From contig JAXHLR010000006.1 in assembly GCA_034521975.1 (NCBI GenBank), positions 310,001 through 374,000 on the forward strand: a stretch of DNA of 64,000 bases, written 5' to 3'. Position 1 is the stretch's first letter; each line of letters begins with the position of its first letter. The notes beneath the pieces are model-generated. The model had not been told where the DNA came from. It did not search any database and worked only from the letters and a program-made list of their open reading frames with translations. Shown here one piece after another: positions 27,021 to 35,151 of the stretch. The stretch comes from Acidimicrobiales bacterium. GTDB lineage: Bacteria; Actinomycetota; Acidimicrobiia; Acidimicrobiales; SKKL01. A program made the translations under genes and the position numbers.

Positions 27021-28217
27021 CTACTCGGCGAGCGCGAGCGCCTCGTCCCACGACATCCGTTCGGCGATGCGTGACTGCCAGCGCATCACCGCTGGGGGCC
27101 GGTTCATGCCCACCGCCCCGACCAGACGGTCGCCACGGCCGATGATGGCCACGAACCGGCGCTCATCGAGCGAGCCGTCGACCACCTCGACGGCATCGTC
27201 CGGCCCCGCCCGGCCCACGAGCTGGAGCTTGGTGTCGTACTGATCGGTCCAGAAGTAGGGCACCGGAGCGAAGGGCTCGCCCGGCCCATCGCCGGCGAGC
27301 AGGCGGCGAGCCGCGTGCTGGCCCATGGCCACCGCGTTGTCCCAGTGCTCGATCCGCATGACCTCGTCGAACAGCGGGTTCGGCCACCGGGCCACATCGC
27401 CCGCGGCCACGATGCCGGGAGCGGCGAGGGTCGTCTCGTCGCACACCACCCCGTTGTCGAGGGTGAGCCCCGATCCCTCGAGCCACCCGGTGTTCGGGAC
27501 GACACCGATGCCGACCACCACCACGTCGGCTTCGATCTGCGAGCCGTCGGCGAGCCGCACCGCACGCACCCGGTCGTCGTCGCCCGACTCCAGTCCGTCG
27601 ACCCCCACGCCCAGTCGCAGGTCGACGCCGTGATCGCGGTGCACCGCGGCGGAGAGCTCACCGATCATCGGGGGCAGGACCCGGGCGAGAGGCAGATCCA
27701 ACGCCTCCACGAGGGTGACGTCGAGGCCCATACCCCGAGCGGTCGCGGCCACCTCGGCCCCGATGAACCCGGCGCCGATGACCACGACCCGGCTCGGTCG
27801 CGACTCGAACGCCTCGCGCAGCGCGAGGGAGTCGTCGAGGGTGCGCAACAGGTGCATGCCGTCGAGGCCGTCGGTGCCCGGCAGCGAGCGGGGCCGGGCG
27901 CCGCAGGCGAGGATCACGCCGTCGCTGCTGAGCTCGTCTCCGCCCCCGAGCCGGACCGTGCGCGAGTCGGCGTCGAAACCGACGGCCCGCTCACCCAGGC
28001 GCCAGTCGACGTCCAGGTCGTCGCCGTCACGCTCGAGCGCGATGGAATCGGGCTCGGCTGCACCCGACAGCACCTTCTTCGAGAGCGGGGGGCGGTCATA
28101 GGGCCGGTGAGGCTCATCGCCCACCAGGGTGACGGTCCCGTCGAACCCGTCACGCCGCAGGGTCTGGGCGGCCCGGTAGCCGGCGAGCGACGCGCCGACG
28201 ATCGTGATGTTGCGCAC
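27021..28217 (-). CDS. FAD-dependent ferredoxin reductase
   Basis: The product is 398 residues. An N-terminal FAD-binding motif (ITIVGASLAGYRAAQTLRRD, GxSxxGxxxA) and YDRPPLSKKVLSG are typical of the rubredoxin/putidaredoxin reductase family. A second dinucleotide motif for NAD(P)H is VVVIGAGFIGAEVAATARG. A C-terminal FAD segment (GIVAAGDVARWPN) and the dimerisation domain follow. It would pass electrons from NAD(P)H to the ferredoxin encoded 15 bases upstream. The final electron acceptor, often a cytochrome P450 or an oxygenase, is not in the window. Confidence 0.92.
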   Translation of the reverse strand: MRNITIVGASLAGYRAAQTLRRDGFDGTVTLVGDEPHRPYDRPPLSKKVLSGAAEPDSIALERDGDDLDVDWRLGERAVGFDADSRTVRLGGGDELSSDGVILACGARPRSLPGTDGLDGMHLLRTLDDSLALREAFESRPSRVVVIGAGFIGAEVAATARGMGLDVTLVEALDLPLARVLPPMIGELSAAVHRDHGVDLRLGVGVDGLESGDDDRVRAVRLADGSQIEADVVVVGIGVVPNTGWLEGSGLTLDNGVVCDETTLAAPGIVAAGDVARWPNPLFDEVMRIEHWDNAVAMGQHAARRLLAGDGPGEPFAPVPYFWTDQYDTKLQLVGRAGPDDAVEVVDGSLDERRFVAIIGRGDRLVGAVGMNRPPAVMRWQSRIAERMSWDEALALAE

Positions 28218-28232
28218 AGCCAGATCAGCGCC

Positions 28233-28433
28233 TCAGCTCTCGACCAGCGAGATCGCCTGCTTGGGGCAGCGGTCGACCGCCTCCTGTGCAGCAGCCTCGT
28301 CTCCCGCGTCGACCTCCTCCTGGAGGATGTACAGGAAGTCGTCGTCACGCACCTCGAAGTACTTGGGCGCGACCTGCATGCACACCGCATTGCTCTCGCA
28401 CCGGTCGAAGTCGACCTCGATCTTGAGCGCCAT
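28233..28433 (-). CDS. [3Fe-4S]-type ferredoxin
   Basis: The product is 66 residues with a GGAGGGA ribosome binding site about 9 bases before ATG 28433. Cysteines are in DRCESNAVCMQVAP (Cys-x5-Cys) and VDRCPKQAI, the three-cysteine pattern of [3Fe-4S] ferredoxins that serve P450 systems. It is acidic and cytoplasmic. It stands directly upstream of the reductase gene in the same operon, so the two form an electron transfer chain. Confidence 0.92.
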   Translation of the reverse strand: MALKIEVDFDRCESNAVCMQVAPKYFEVRDDDFLYILQEEVDAGDEAAAQEAVDRCPKQAISLVES

Positions 28434-28503
28434 CGGCTGATTCCCTCCTCGATGAGTCGTCAGACCATCATGCCAGGACCGGTTGCCATCGGAGGACCGC
28501 CGT

Positions 28504-28977
28504 TCACGATTCGGCGCCGGAACCCTTCTCGTCGCGCTTGTCGACATCGCCTCCATCGCCGGGCACCACCGCTTCTTCCTCGTCGTCGTCCCCGGCCTCG
28601 GGCTCCCGCTCGCACTCGGCGGCGATGAAGGTCTCGACCTGCTCGCGGGCGGCGAGGTAGTCCTCCCGGAACCGGATCTCGAACTCGAGGGCGATGGCGT
28701 CGTCGGACCCGGGCGTCGCCTCCTCCAGCTCCTCCGCCGCCTCTCGGAGCACATCGACCGCGGCATCGACCGCCGGTGGAGCCAGCTCGTCCAGCCGACG
28801 CAGCACCACGGCGTCGGCCTCGGCAACCGGCTCGTTCACCCGCGCCAACCGACAGAACGTGTCTTCATCGGGCTCGTCATCATCGCCGCCCGAGCCGCCA
28901 CAACCTGACAGGGCACCAACCAGCGCAACCAGCATGAGCAAGAGAGCGGCCAGGCGCGGGCGGGTCGGGACGGTCAC
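28504..28977 (-). CDS. Lipoprotein of unknown function
   Basis: The product is 157 residues from GTG 28977. The signal sequence (RLAALLLMLVALVGA) ends in the lipobox LSGC, so it should be lipidated and anchored outside the membrane. The mature part is acidic and helical, with EAAEELEEATPGSDDAIAL and a Cys in IAAECERE that may pair with the Cys in EDTFCRLAR. The tail is very acidic (DDDEEEAVVPGDGGDVD). No family is recognised. It is divergent from the next gene. Confidence 0.7.
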   Translation of the reverse strand: MTVPTRPRLAALLLMLVALVGALSGCGGSGGDDDEPDEDTFCRLARVNEPVAEADAVVLRRLDELAPPAVDAAVDVLREAAEELEEATPGSDDAIALEFEIRFREDYLAAREQVETFIAAECEREPEAGDDDEEEAVVPGDGGDVDKRDEKGSGAES

Positions 28978-29059
28978 GTCCGGAGCGTACCCAGCACAGC
29001 ACCCACCCAAATCCCTGCCGGTGACCCGAACCCGCAACTGCGGGCATAGCCTTCGGTTC

Positions 29060-30649
29060 ATGAGCCTCGAGGGCGACGTAGAGGCGCCACGCCGACCACC
29101 CCATCACCTCCATGCCGAGCCCTGGCGAGGCACGGTTGCCGGGGTGGTCGCCGCCGGCACGGCACTGGGGTTCGGGGAGCTCGTCGCCTCGCTCGGCTCG
29201 AGCTTGCCGTCGTTGGTCGCAGGCGTCGGTGGCTGGCTCATCGACCGCTCGCCGGGCGATGTGACCCGATCGGCTATCGATGCGCTCGGCACCGCCAACA
29301 AGCCGGTGCTGCTCACCGCCATCGTCGTCGTGTCCCTCGTGGTAGGTGGGGCGCTGGGTCGCCGTTCGGTCCAGACCCCCGCAGTCGGGCTCGTCGGCTT
29401 CGCCGGCTTCGGGATGCTCGGCGCCGCGGCCGCATCCGGCGAGGTCGCCGCGACCGCGGCCGGATCGCTCACCGTGGCCGTCGCCGCCGCCGGGGTCGGA
29501 ATCGCGACCCTCTGGTTGCTGCTCACCGCCGGCGACGGACGCATCCCCCTGGGCGCCAACCAGATCGAATCACCCACCGACCCCCACGCCTCGCGTCGGA
29601 GCTTCCTGGGGTTCGCCGGCGCCGCGACCGCGTTCGCCGGACTGACCGCATCCGGGGCCGGGGTGGTCGCCGGCCGCTCACCCGCCGAGGTCGCTCGCGA
29701 AGCAGTCGAGCTGCCCACCCCGACCAGCACGATCCCACTGGCCGACGCCTCCTTCGCCGACATCGACGGGCTGGCGCCCCTGTACACGCCGAACGACTCG
29801 TTCTTCCGGATCGACACCGCGCTGAGGGTTCCCCAGGTCGAACCGGACCGGTGGTCGCTCACCATCGACGGCCTGGTCGAGCGCACCCTGACGTTCACCT
29901 TCGACGAGCTGTCGGCCATGTCCCTCGTCGAGACCGACGTCACCCTCGCCTGCGTGTCCAACCGGGTGGGCGGCGACCTGGTCGGCAACGCCCGCTGGCT
30001 GGGCGTGCCCCTCACCGACCTGCTCGACCGGGCAGGGATCGCTCCCGAAGCCGAACAGGTCGTCGGTCGATCCGTCGACGGCTTCACCGCCGGGTTCCCC
30101 CTGGCGGCGCTCGACGACGGCCGGCCGGCACTGGTGGCCATCGGCATGAACGGCGAGCCGCTCCCCCTGCGCCACGGGTTCCCGGCCCGCCTGGTGGTCT
30201 CGGGGCTCTACGGCTACGTGTCGGCCACCAAGTGGCTGGAGTCGATCGAGCTGAGGACCTGGGACGGGTTCGACGGCTACTGGATCCCTCGCGGCTGGTC
30301 GAAGGAGGGCCCGGTCCACACCCAGACCCGCATCGACGTCCCCGCCGACGGGTCACAGGTCGCGGCAGGGCCGGTGGCGGTGGCCGGGGTGGCCTGGGCG
30401 CCCAGCCGCGGGATCGACCGCGTCGAGGTGCGCGTGGACGACGGGCCGTGGGTCGACGCCGAGCTGTCCGATCCCATCGGCGACCACGCCTGGCGGCAGT
30501 GGCTGCACCGCTGGGAGGCAACACCCGGCAGCCACGAGATCCGGGTCCGCTCGACCGACGGCACCGGCGAGGTCCAGACCGCCGAGGAGCAGCCACCGGC
30601 CCCCAGCGGTGCCACCGGCCGCCACCACATCCGGGTCGAGGTGGCCTGA
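29060..30649 (+). CDS. Membrane-anchored sulfite oxidase-like molybdopterin oxidoreductase
   Basis: The product is 529 residues. The first 165 residues hold about four membrane helices (TVAGVVAAGTALGFGELVAS and following). A twin-arginine-like SRRSFLGFAGAATAFAGL then starts a fifth hydrophobic stretch. The rest is an exported sulfite-oxidase-type domain. The molybdenum ligand Cys is in VTLACVSNRVGG, and GLYGYVSATKWLESIEL is the conserved C-terminal part of that domain. A Mo-co dimerisation domain of Ig type follows (residues about 420-525). Such proteins oxidise or reduce S- or N-oxides with molybdopterin; the substrate is unknown. The moaA, moaC and moeA genes 8-12 kb away could supply the cofactor. 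Confidence 0.88.
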   Translation: MSLEGDVEAPRRPPHHLHAEPWRGTVAGVVAAGTALGFGELVASLGSSLPSLVAGVGGWLIDRSPGDVTRSAIDALGTANKPVLLTAIVVVSLVVGGALGRRSVQTPAVGLVGFAGFGMLGAAAASGEVAATAAGSLTVAVAAAGVGIATLWLLLTAGDGRIPLGANQIESPTDPHASRRSFLGFAGAATAFAGLTASGAGVVAGRSPAEVAREAVELPTPTSTIPLADASFADIDGLAPLYTPNDSFFRIDTALRVPQVEPDRWSLTIDGLVERTLTFTFDELSAMSLVETDVTLACVSNRVGGDLVGNARWLGVPLTDLLDRAGIAPEAEQVVGRSVDGFTAGFPLAALDDGRPALVAIGMNGEPLPLRHGFPARLVVSGLYGYVSATKWLESIELRTWDGFDGYWIPRGWSKEGPVHTQTRIDVPADGSQVAAGPVAVAGVAWAPSRGIDRVEVRVDDGPWVDAELSDPIGDHAWRQWLHRWEATPGSHEIRVRSTDGTGEVQTAEEQPPAPSGATGRHHIRVEVA

Positions 30650-30669
30650 CGGCCTAGCGTGTGGCGCAG

Positions 30670-31695
30670 ATGAAGCTCGTCATCCAGATCCCCTGCCTGG
30701 ACGAGGCCGAGACGTTGCCGGCCACCCTCGCCGCGCTGCCGCGCCAGATCGACGGGTTCGACCGCGTCGAGTGGCTGGTCGTCGACGACGGATCGACCGA
30801 CGACACCGTGGCGGTGGCCCGCGACGGCGGGGTCGACCACCTGGTACGACTCCCCACCCACAAGGGGCTGGCGGTGGCGTTCCAGGCGGGGATCGACGCC
30901 TGCCTCAAGCTCGGCGCCGACGTGGTCGTGAACACCGACGCCGACGGCCAGTACGACCCGGCCGACATCCCACGGCTCGTCGCGCCGATCCTCGCCGGAG
31001 AGGCCGACCTGGTGGTCGGCGACCGCGGGGTGGGCGACGTGGCCGACTTCTCGTGGACCAAGCGGCGCCTCCAACGGCTGGGCAGTTCGGTGGTGAGCCG
31101 GGCGGCGGGGATGCCGGTCCCCGACGCCACCTCGGGGTTCCGGGCCTACAGTCGCGACGCTGCGCTGGGCATCGTGGTGCTGTCCCAGTTCACCTACACC
31201 CTCGAGACCCTCATCCAGGCCGGGGCGGGACCTCTCACCGTTGGCCACGTGTCGGTCACGAAGAACCCGGTCGAGCGGCCGTCCCGCCTGTTCCGCTCGA
31301 ACTGGGACTACATCCGCCGCAGCATCGGCGGCATCCTGCGGGTCGCCACCTTCTACTCACCGCTGCGCACCTTCACCATCGTCGCCGCGCTGCTCGGCCT
31401 CGCCGCCCTGGCGTCGTGGTACCCGTTCCTGTCGAGCTGGGTGCAGGGCGACGGCACCGGACGGGTCCAGTCGATCATCCTGGGCGCGATCTTCGCCATC
31501 GCCGCCGTCCAGGTCATGGCCGTCGGGGTGCTCGCCGACCTGTTGAGCAAGCAGCGCGGCCTCTCCCAGGAGACCCTCGAACGGGTCCGACGCCTGGAGA
31601 TGCACATCGGGGTGCCACCATCGCACTACGAGCCGGGCACCCCGCCGGACCACACCTCAGCGCTGTCGGCCCCCGACGAGCGGCCTGCCGGCTAG
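30670..31695 (+). CDS. Family 2 glycosyltransferase, membrane-associated
   Basis: The product is 341 residues from ATG 30670; a GTG nine bases upstream is possible. The GT-A fold is clear: MKLVIQIPCLDEAETLPATL, LVVDDGSTDDTV, and the metal motif NTDADGQYDPADI. Two membrane helices follow near the C-terminus (FTIVAALLGLAALASWYPF; SIILGAIFAIAAVQVMAVGV). The layout resembles polyprenyl-phosphate sugar transferases such as DPM/ArnC-type enzymes that make lipid-linked sugars. The donor sugar is not evident. It converges with, and overlaps by four bases, the amidase gene. Confidence 0.87.
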   Translation: MKLVIQIPCLDEAETLPATLAALPRQIDGFDRVEWLVVDDGSTDDTVAVARDGGVDHLVRLPTHKGLAVAFQAGIDACLKLGADVVVNTDADGQYDPADIPRLVAPILAGEADLVVGDRGVGDVADFSWTKRRLQRLGSSVVSRAAGMPVPDATSGFRAYSRDAALGIVVLSQFTYTLETLIQAGAGPLTVGHVSVTKNPVERPSRLFRSNWDYIRRSIGGILRVATFYSPLRTFTIVAALLGLAALASWYPFLSSWVQGDGTGRVQSIILGAIFAIAAVQVMAVGVLADLLSKQRGLSQETLERVRRLEMHIGVPPSHYEPGTPPDHTSALSAPDERPAG

Positions 31696-32864
31696 ACGAG
31701 CGCGGCGGCGAGGTCGAGCAACAGCTCGTCGTTGCCGGGGCCGGCCATGAGCCCGATCCCGACCGGCAGGCCGTCGAAACCCATGAGCGGCAGCGACACC
31801 TCGGGCAGCCCGGCGACCGGAGCGATGGTGGTGAGGGCCATGAGCCGGCGGCGGGTGGCAGCCACCTCGCCGGGATCGGCGTCGAGCAACGGGGCCGGGC
31901 CGGGGGCAGAGGGCACGACCAACACGGTGTCGCCGCCCAGCAGCTCCCACGCCCGCTCCGAGAGGAGAGCCGCGAGTCGCTCCGCGGCCTCGTTCTCCTC
32001 CGGGGTGACCGCGGCCGCCTCCTCCCACCGGGGGGCGACACGAGGACCGAACCTCGGCTGCAACGTCTCGATCCAGTGGCGGTTGGTCCGCCAGGCATCG
32101 AACCGTTGCAGGGTGCGGAACACCGCGGGCCACTCACCACGCTCACCCTCGCCCCAGAACCGCACCGGCTCGACCTCGGCTCCGAGCACCCGACCGATCC
32201 CGGCGACGACCCCGTCGATCGTCTCACCGTGCCCTGGGTCGCACTGACCGAACAGGTCGGTCGCCACCACCAGCCGCCCGAGCCCCGGCCGACGACCGGG
32301 AGTGTCCAGCAGCGCCCGACCCACCGTGCGGGCGAGCTCGCCGGTGCGGGCGAACCAGCCCACGGTGTCGAAGCGGGGGGCCAGGGGGAACACCCCGTCG
32401 AGGGGCACCCTGCCGTGGGTGGGGCGGACGCCGACGATCCCGCAGTACGACGCGGGCACCCGCACCGACCCAGCGGTGTCGCTACCGAGGGCGAAGTCGA
32501 CCAGGCCTCCGGCGACCGCGACCGCCGACCCGCTCGACGAACCGCCGGGGTCGCGAGCGGGGTCGACCGGGTTGACAGGAGTGCCGTAGTGGTCGTTCAC
32601 GCCCGAGAGGGCATAGGCGGTCTCGACGGTGTGGGACTTGCCGACACAGGTGGCGCCGGCGGCGAGCAACCTCTCCACCGCGGCGGCGTGGACCCGAGCG
32701 GGATGGGCGGCTTCGAGGACCTCGGGGTTCCCGGCACCGGTGCGCTGACCAGCCACATCGAAGAGGTCCTTGACCACGAAGGTTGTGTCGGTGAGGAGCC
32801 CGGCGCCCGACGGGTGGGCGATCGGTCCGGGTCCGACGATCAGTGCACCGTGGTGTTCGGTCAT
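31692..32864 (-). CDS. Amidase signature family hydrolase
   Basis: The product is 390 residues from ATG 32864. The catalytic triad of amidase signature enzymes is visible: Lys in FVVKDLFDVAG, the cis-Ser in GGSSSGSAVAVAGG, and the nucleophile Ser in GSDTAGSVRVPA. It is shorter than GatA (about 480 residues) and lacks its tail. With no gatB or gatC nearby it is a free amidase rather than the tRNA amidotransferase subunit. The substrate is unknown. Confidence 0.88.
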   Translation of the reverse strand: MTEHHGALIVGPGPIAHPSGAGLLTDTTFVVKDLFDVAGQRTGAGNPEVLEAAHPARVHAAAVERLLAAGATCVGKSHTVETAYALSGVNDHYGTPVNPVDPARDPGGSSSGSAVAVAGGLVDFALGSDTAGSVRVPASYCGIVGVRPTHGRVPLDGVFPLAPRFDTVGWFARTGELARTVGRALLDTPGRRPGLGRLVVATDLFGQCDPGHGETIDGVVAGIGRVLGAEVEPVRFWGEGERGEWPAVFRTLQRFDAWRTNRHWIETLQPRFGPRVAPRWEEAAAVTPEENEAAERLAALLSERAWELLGGDTVLVVPSAPGPAPLLDADPGEVAATRRRLMALTTIAPVAGLPEVSLPLMGFDGLPVGIGLMAGPGNDELLLDLAAALV

Positions 32865-32935
32865 GGACGCACAGTACGCTCGACCCGAGTGAACCTCCAT
32901 CTCTTCCTCGGCGGCTCGAGGGGAGGACAGGTTGG

Positions 32936-33106
32936 ATGGAACGGCGAGTGATGCGAACAGGCCAGGTGGTCGCCACGATCATCGTTGCGGTGCTCCTCGC
33001 GAGCGCGTGCAGCGCGGCAGGATCTGCCCCCGCGGACGATGCAGCGGCCGATCCGGTGTCGCTCGCACGTGGCTTCTCTCCCCCCGGCACAGAGGGGGCT
33101 GGCTGA
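32936..33106 (+). CDS. Small lipoprotein
   Basis: The product is 56 residues. A GGGAGGA ribosome binding site lies 7 bases before ATG 32936. GQVVATIIVAVLLASAC is a signal sequence with lipobox, so the mature part is only about 36 residues and ends in SPPGTEGAG. It may be a complete very short lipoprotein or the stump of a longer one whose frame has been lost. Confidence 0.5.
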   Translation: MERRVMRTGQVVATIIVAVLLASACSAAGSAPADDAAADPVSLARGFSPPGTEGAG

Positions 33107-33185
33107 CCCGCCCCCCGAGGTGGGCAGCCGCAGCCGAGAGACCAGGCGGGGTGCAACCGGGGCCACCTGCTGGTTCAATCAGAGG

Positions 33186-34130
33186 ATGATCGTTCGAACC
33201 CCGATGCGGCCCCCCAAGGCCAACGAGCCCTGCTGGTGCGGCAGCGGCACCAAGTTCAAGCGCTGCCACGGCGACTCGTCGCTGCGCCTCCGCCCCGGTG
33301 AACAGACCCCCATGCGCGAGGTGCCCGGCCACATCGAACGCCCTCCCTACGCCAACACCGGCAAGGCCGTCCGTCGCCCCGAACCCAGGGTCAAGAGCCC
33401 CGAGGTCATCGAGCGCATGCGCCGCACCGGCAAGGCCGCAGCCCAGGTGCTGGCCACCGCCGCCTCACACATCGCTCCTGGCATCACCACCGACGAGCTC
33501 GACGCCATCGCCCACGCCGAGTCGGTCGCGCTCGACGCCTACCCCAGCCCGCTCAACTACCAGGGCTTCCCCAAATCGCTGTGCACCTCGGTCAACGAGG
33601 TCATCTGCCACGGCATCCCCGACGACCGGGCCCTGCGCGAGGGTGACATCGTCAACCTCGACGTCACCGTGTTCCGAGAAGGCGTGCACGGCGACACCGA
33701 CGCGACCTTCCTCGTCGGCGAGGTCGACCCCGAGTCCCAGCGGTTGGTCCGGGTCACCCGCGAATCGATGGAGCGGGGCATCGACGCCGTGAAGCCGGGA
33801 CGGCCCATCTCCGACATCGGCCAGGCGATCCAGGACCACGCCGAAGCCGAGGGCTACGGCGTGGTCCGCGACTTCATCGGCCACGGCATCGGCGAGCAGT
33901 TCCACACCGACCTGCAGATCCCCCATTACTACACGCCCCACGCCTCCACGATCATGGAACCGGGCATGACCTTCACCATCGAACCGATGATCACGATGGG
34001 TTCCTACCGGTTCCACCTGTGGCCCGACGGGTGGACCGCGGTCACCACCGACGGCCTGCGCACCGCCCAGTTCGAACACACCATCCTCGTCACCGACAAC
34101 GGCCCCGAGGTGCTGACCGCGCCCGACTGA
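33186..34130 (+). CDS. map: Methionine aminopeptidase type I with N-terminal SEC-C zinc motif
   Basis: The product is 314 residues. It removes the initiator methionine from new proteins. The N-terminal CWCGSGTKFKRCHG is a SEC-C zinc-binding motif that may help dock to the ribosome. The catalytic domain starts near residue 65. Metal ligands are Asp in VNLDVTVF, Asp in HGDTDATF, His in IGHGIGEQFH, Glu in TIEPMI, and Glu in QFEHTILV. ATG 33186 was chosen; ATG 33204 would also keep the zinc motif. Confidence 0.93.
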   Translation: MIVRTPMRPPKANEPCWCGSGTKFKRCHGDSSLRLRPGEQTPMREVPGHIERPPYANTGKAVRRPEPRVKSPEVIERMRRTGKAAAQVLATAASHIAPGITTDELDAIAHAESVALDAYPSPLNYQGFPKSLCTSVNEVICHGIPDDRALREGDIVNLDVTVFREGVHGDTDATFLVGEVDPESQRLVRVTRESMERGIDAVKPGRPISDIGQAIQDHAEAEGYGVVRDFIGHGIGEQFHTDLQIPHYYTPHASTIMEPGMTFTIEPMITMGSYRFHLWPDGWTAVTTDGLRTAQFEHTILVTDNGPEVLTAPD

Positions 34131-34149
34131 GAGTGGGCACCTCGTCCGA

Positions 34150-35151
34150 TCAGGGGCGATGGGCGGCACGGGTGAGACGGTCGAGCACCGCCGCTCCGAT
34201 GCCCTCGGGGCGCGGCGGGACCACCACCAGACAGTCGATACCCCTGGTGTCGGCCTCGCGCAGGCGCGAGTACAGCACCCGGGCATAGCTCACCGCGTCG
34301 CCCGCCGGTGCGAGCTGCACGACCGACGGGTCGAGACCGGCCACGTGCTCGGGTGCGAGCACGCCGAAGGTTCCATCGGCCCCGCCGTCGGCGAGCGAAC
34401 CGATGGCCTGGGCCACCTCCGGCGCGCCCGTCTCGGGATCGAGCACGACCACCCGCGCGTCGGGGGCGTAGTGCGAGGCCAACATGCCCGGTGCGACAGG
34501 CGTGGCACCCTGCTCGGCGACCTGGACATGCACCCCGAGCACCGCTTCGATGTCGCCCGCGGAGACCCCGCCCTGCCGCAACACGACGGGGACCCCACCG
34601 CTCAGATCGACGATCGTCGACTCCACACCCACCTCGCAAGGGCCACCGTCGAGGACAAGGTCGACACGAGCGCCCAGCTCGGCGACCACGTCGGCGGCGG
34701 TGGTGGGGCTGACCCGTCCGAACCGGTTGGCCGAAGGTGCCACCAGACCCCCACCGAATCCCTCCAGGACGGCGTGGGCCAACCGATGGGCGGGCGACCG
34801 CAGGGCAACGGTGTCACGCCCACCGGTCACCTCGTCCAACACCCGGGAGGACCGCCGCAACAGCACCGTGAGCGGACCTGGCCACCAGCGATCGACCAGC
34901 GCGCGGGCCGTGCCGGGAACGTCTGCCGCCCACCGGTCGAGCTCGTCGGCTCCGGCCACGTGGACGATGAGGGGATGGTCGGACGGACGTCCTTTGGCGG
35001 CGAACACCGCCCGGACCGCCTCCGGCCGGGTGGCGTCGGCCGCGAGCCCGTAGACGGTCTCGGTGGGGATGGCGACCAGTCCCCCCGAGCCCAGCACGGC
35101 GACCGCCCGCTCGGGGTCGGTGGTGACCTCGGGTCGAGCCCCCGCGGTCAC
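34150..35151 (-). CDS. Threonylcarbamoyl-AMP synthase (Sua5/YwlC)
   Basis: The product is 333 residues from GTG 35151, overlapping the GH15 stop as GTGA. It makes threonylcarbamoyl-AMP from threonine, bicarbonate and ATP for the t6A modification of tRNA. The YrdC domain is marked by IPTETVYGLAADATR and KGRPSDHPLIVHV, then GLVAPSANRFGRVSPT. The extra C-terminal Sua5 domain (APGMLASHYAPDARVVVL) makes this the long Sua5 form rather than the short TsaC form. Confidence 0.9.
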   Translation of the reverse strand: MTAGARPEVTTDPERAVAVLGSGGLVAIPTETVYGLAADATRPEAVRAVFAAKGRPSDHPLIVHVAGADELDRWAADVPGTARALVDRWWPGPLTVLLRRSSRVLDEVTGGRDTVALRSPAHRLAHAVLEGFGGGLVAPSANRFGRVSPTTAADVVAELGARVDLVLDGGPCEVGVESTIVDLSGGVPVVLRQGGVSAGDIEAVLGVHVQVAEQGATPVAPGMLASHYAPDARVVVLDPETGAPEVAQAIGSLADGGADGTFGVLAPEHVAGLDPSVVQLAPAGDAVSYARVLYSRLREADTRGIDCLVVVPPRPEGIGAAVLDRLTRAAHRP

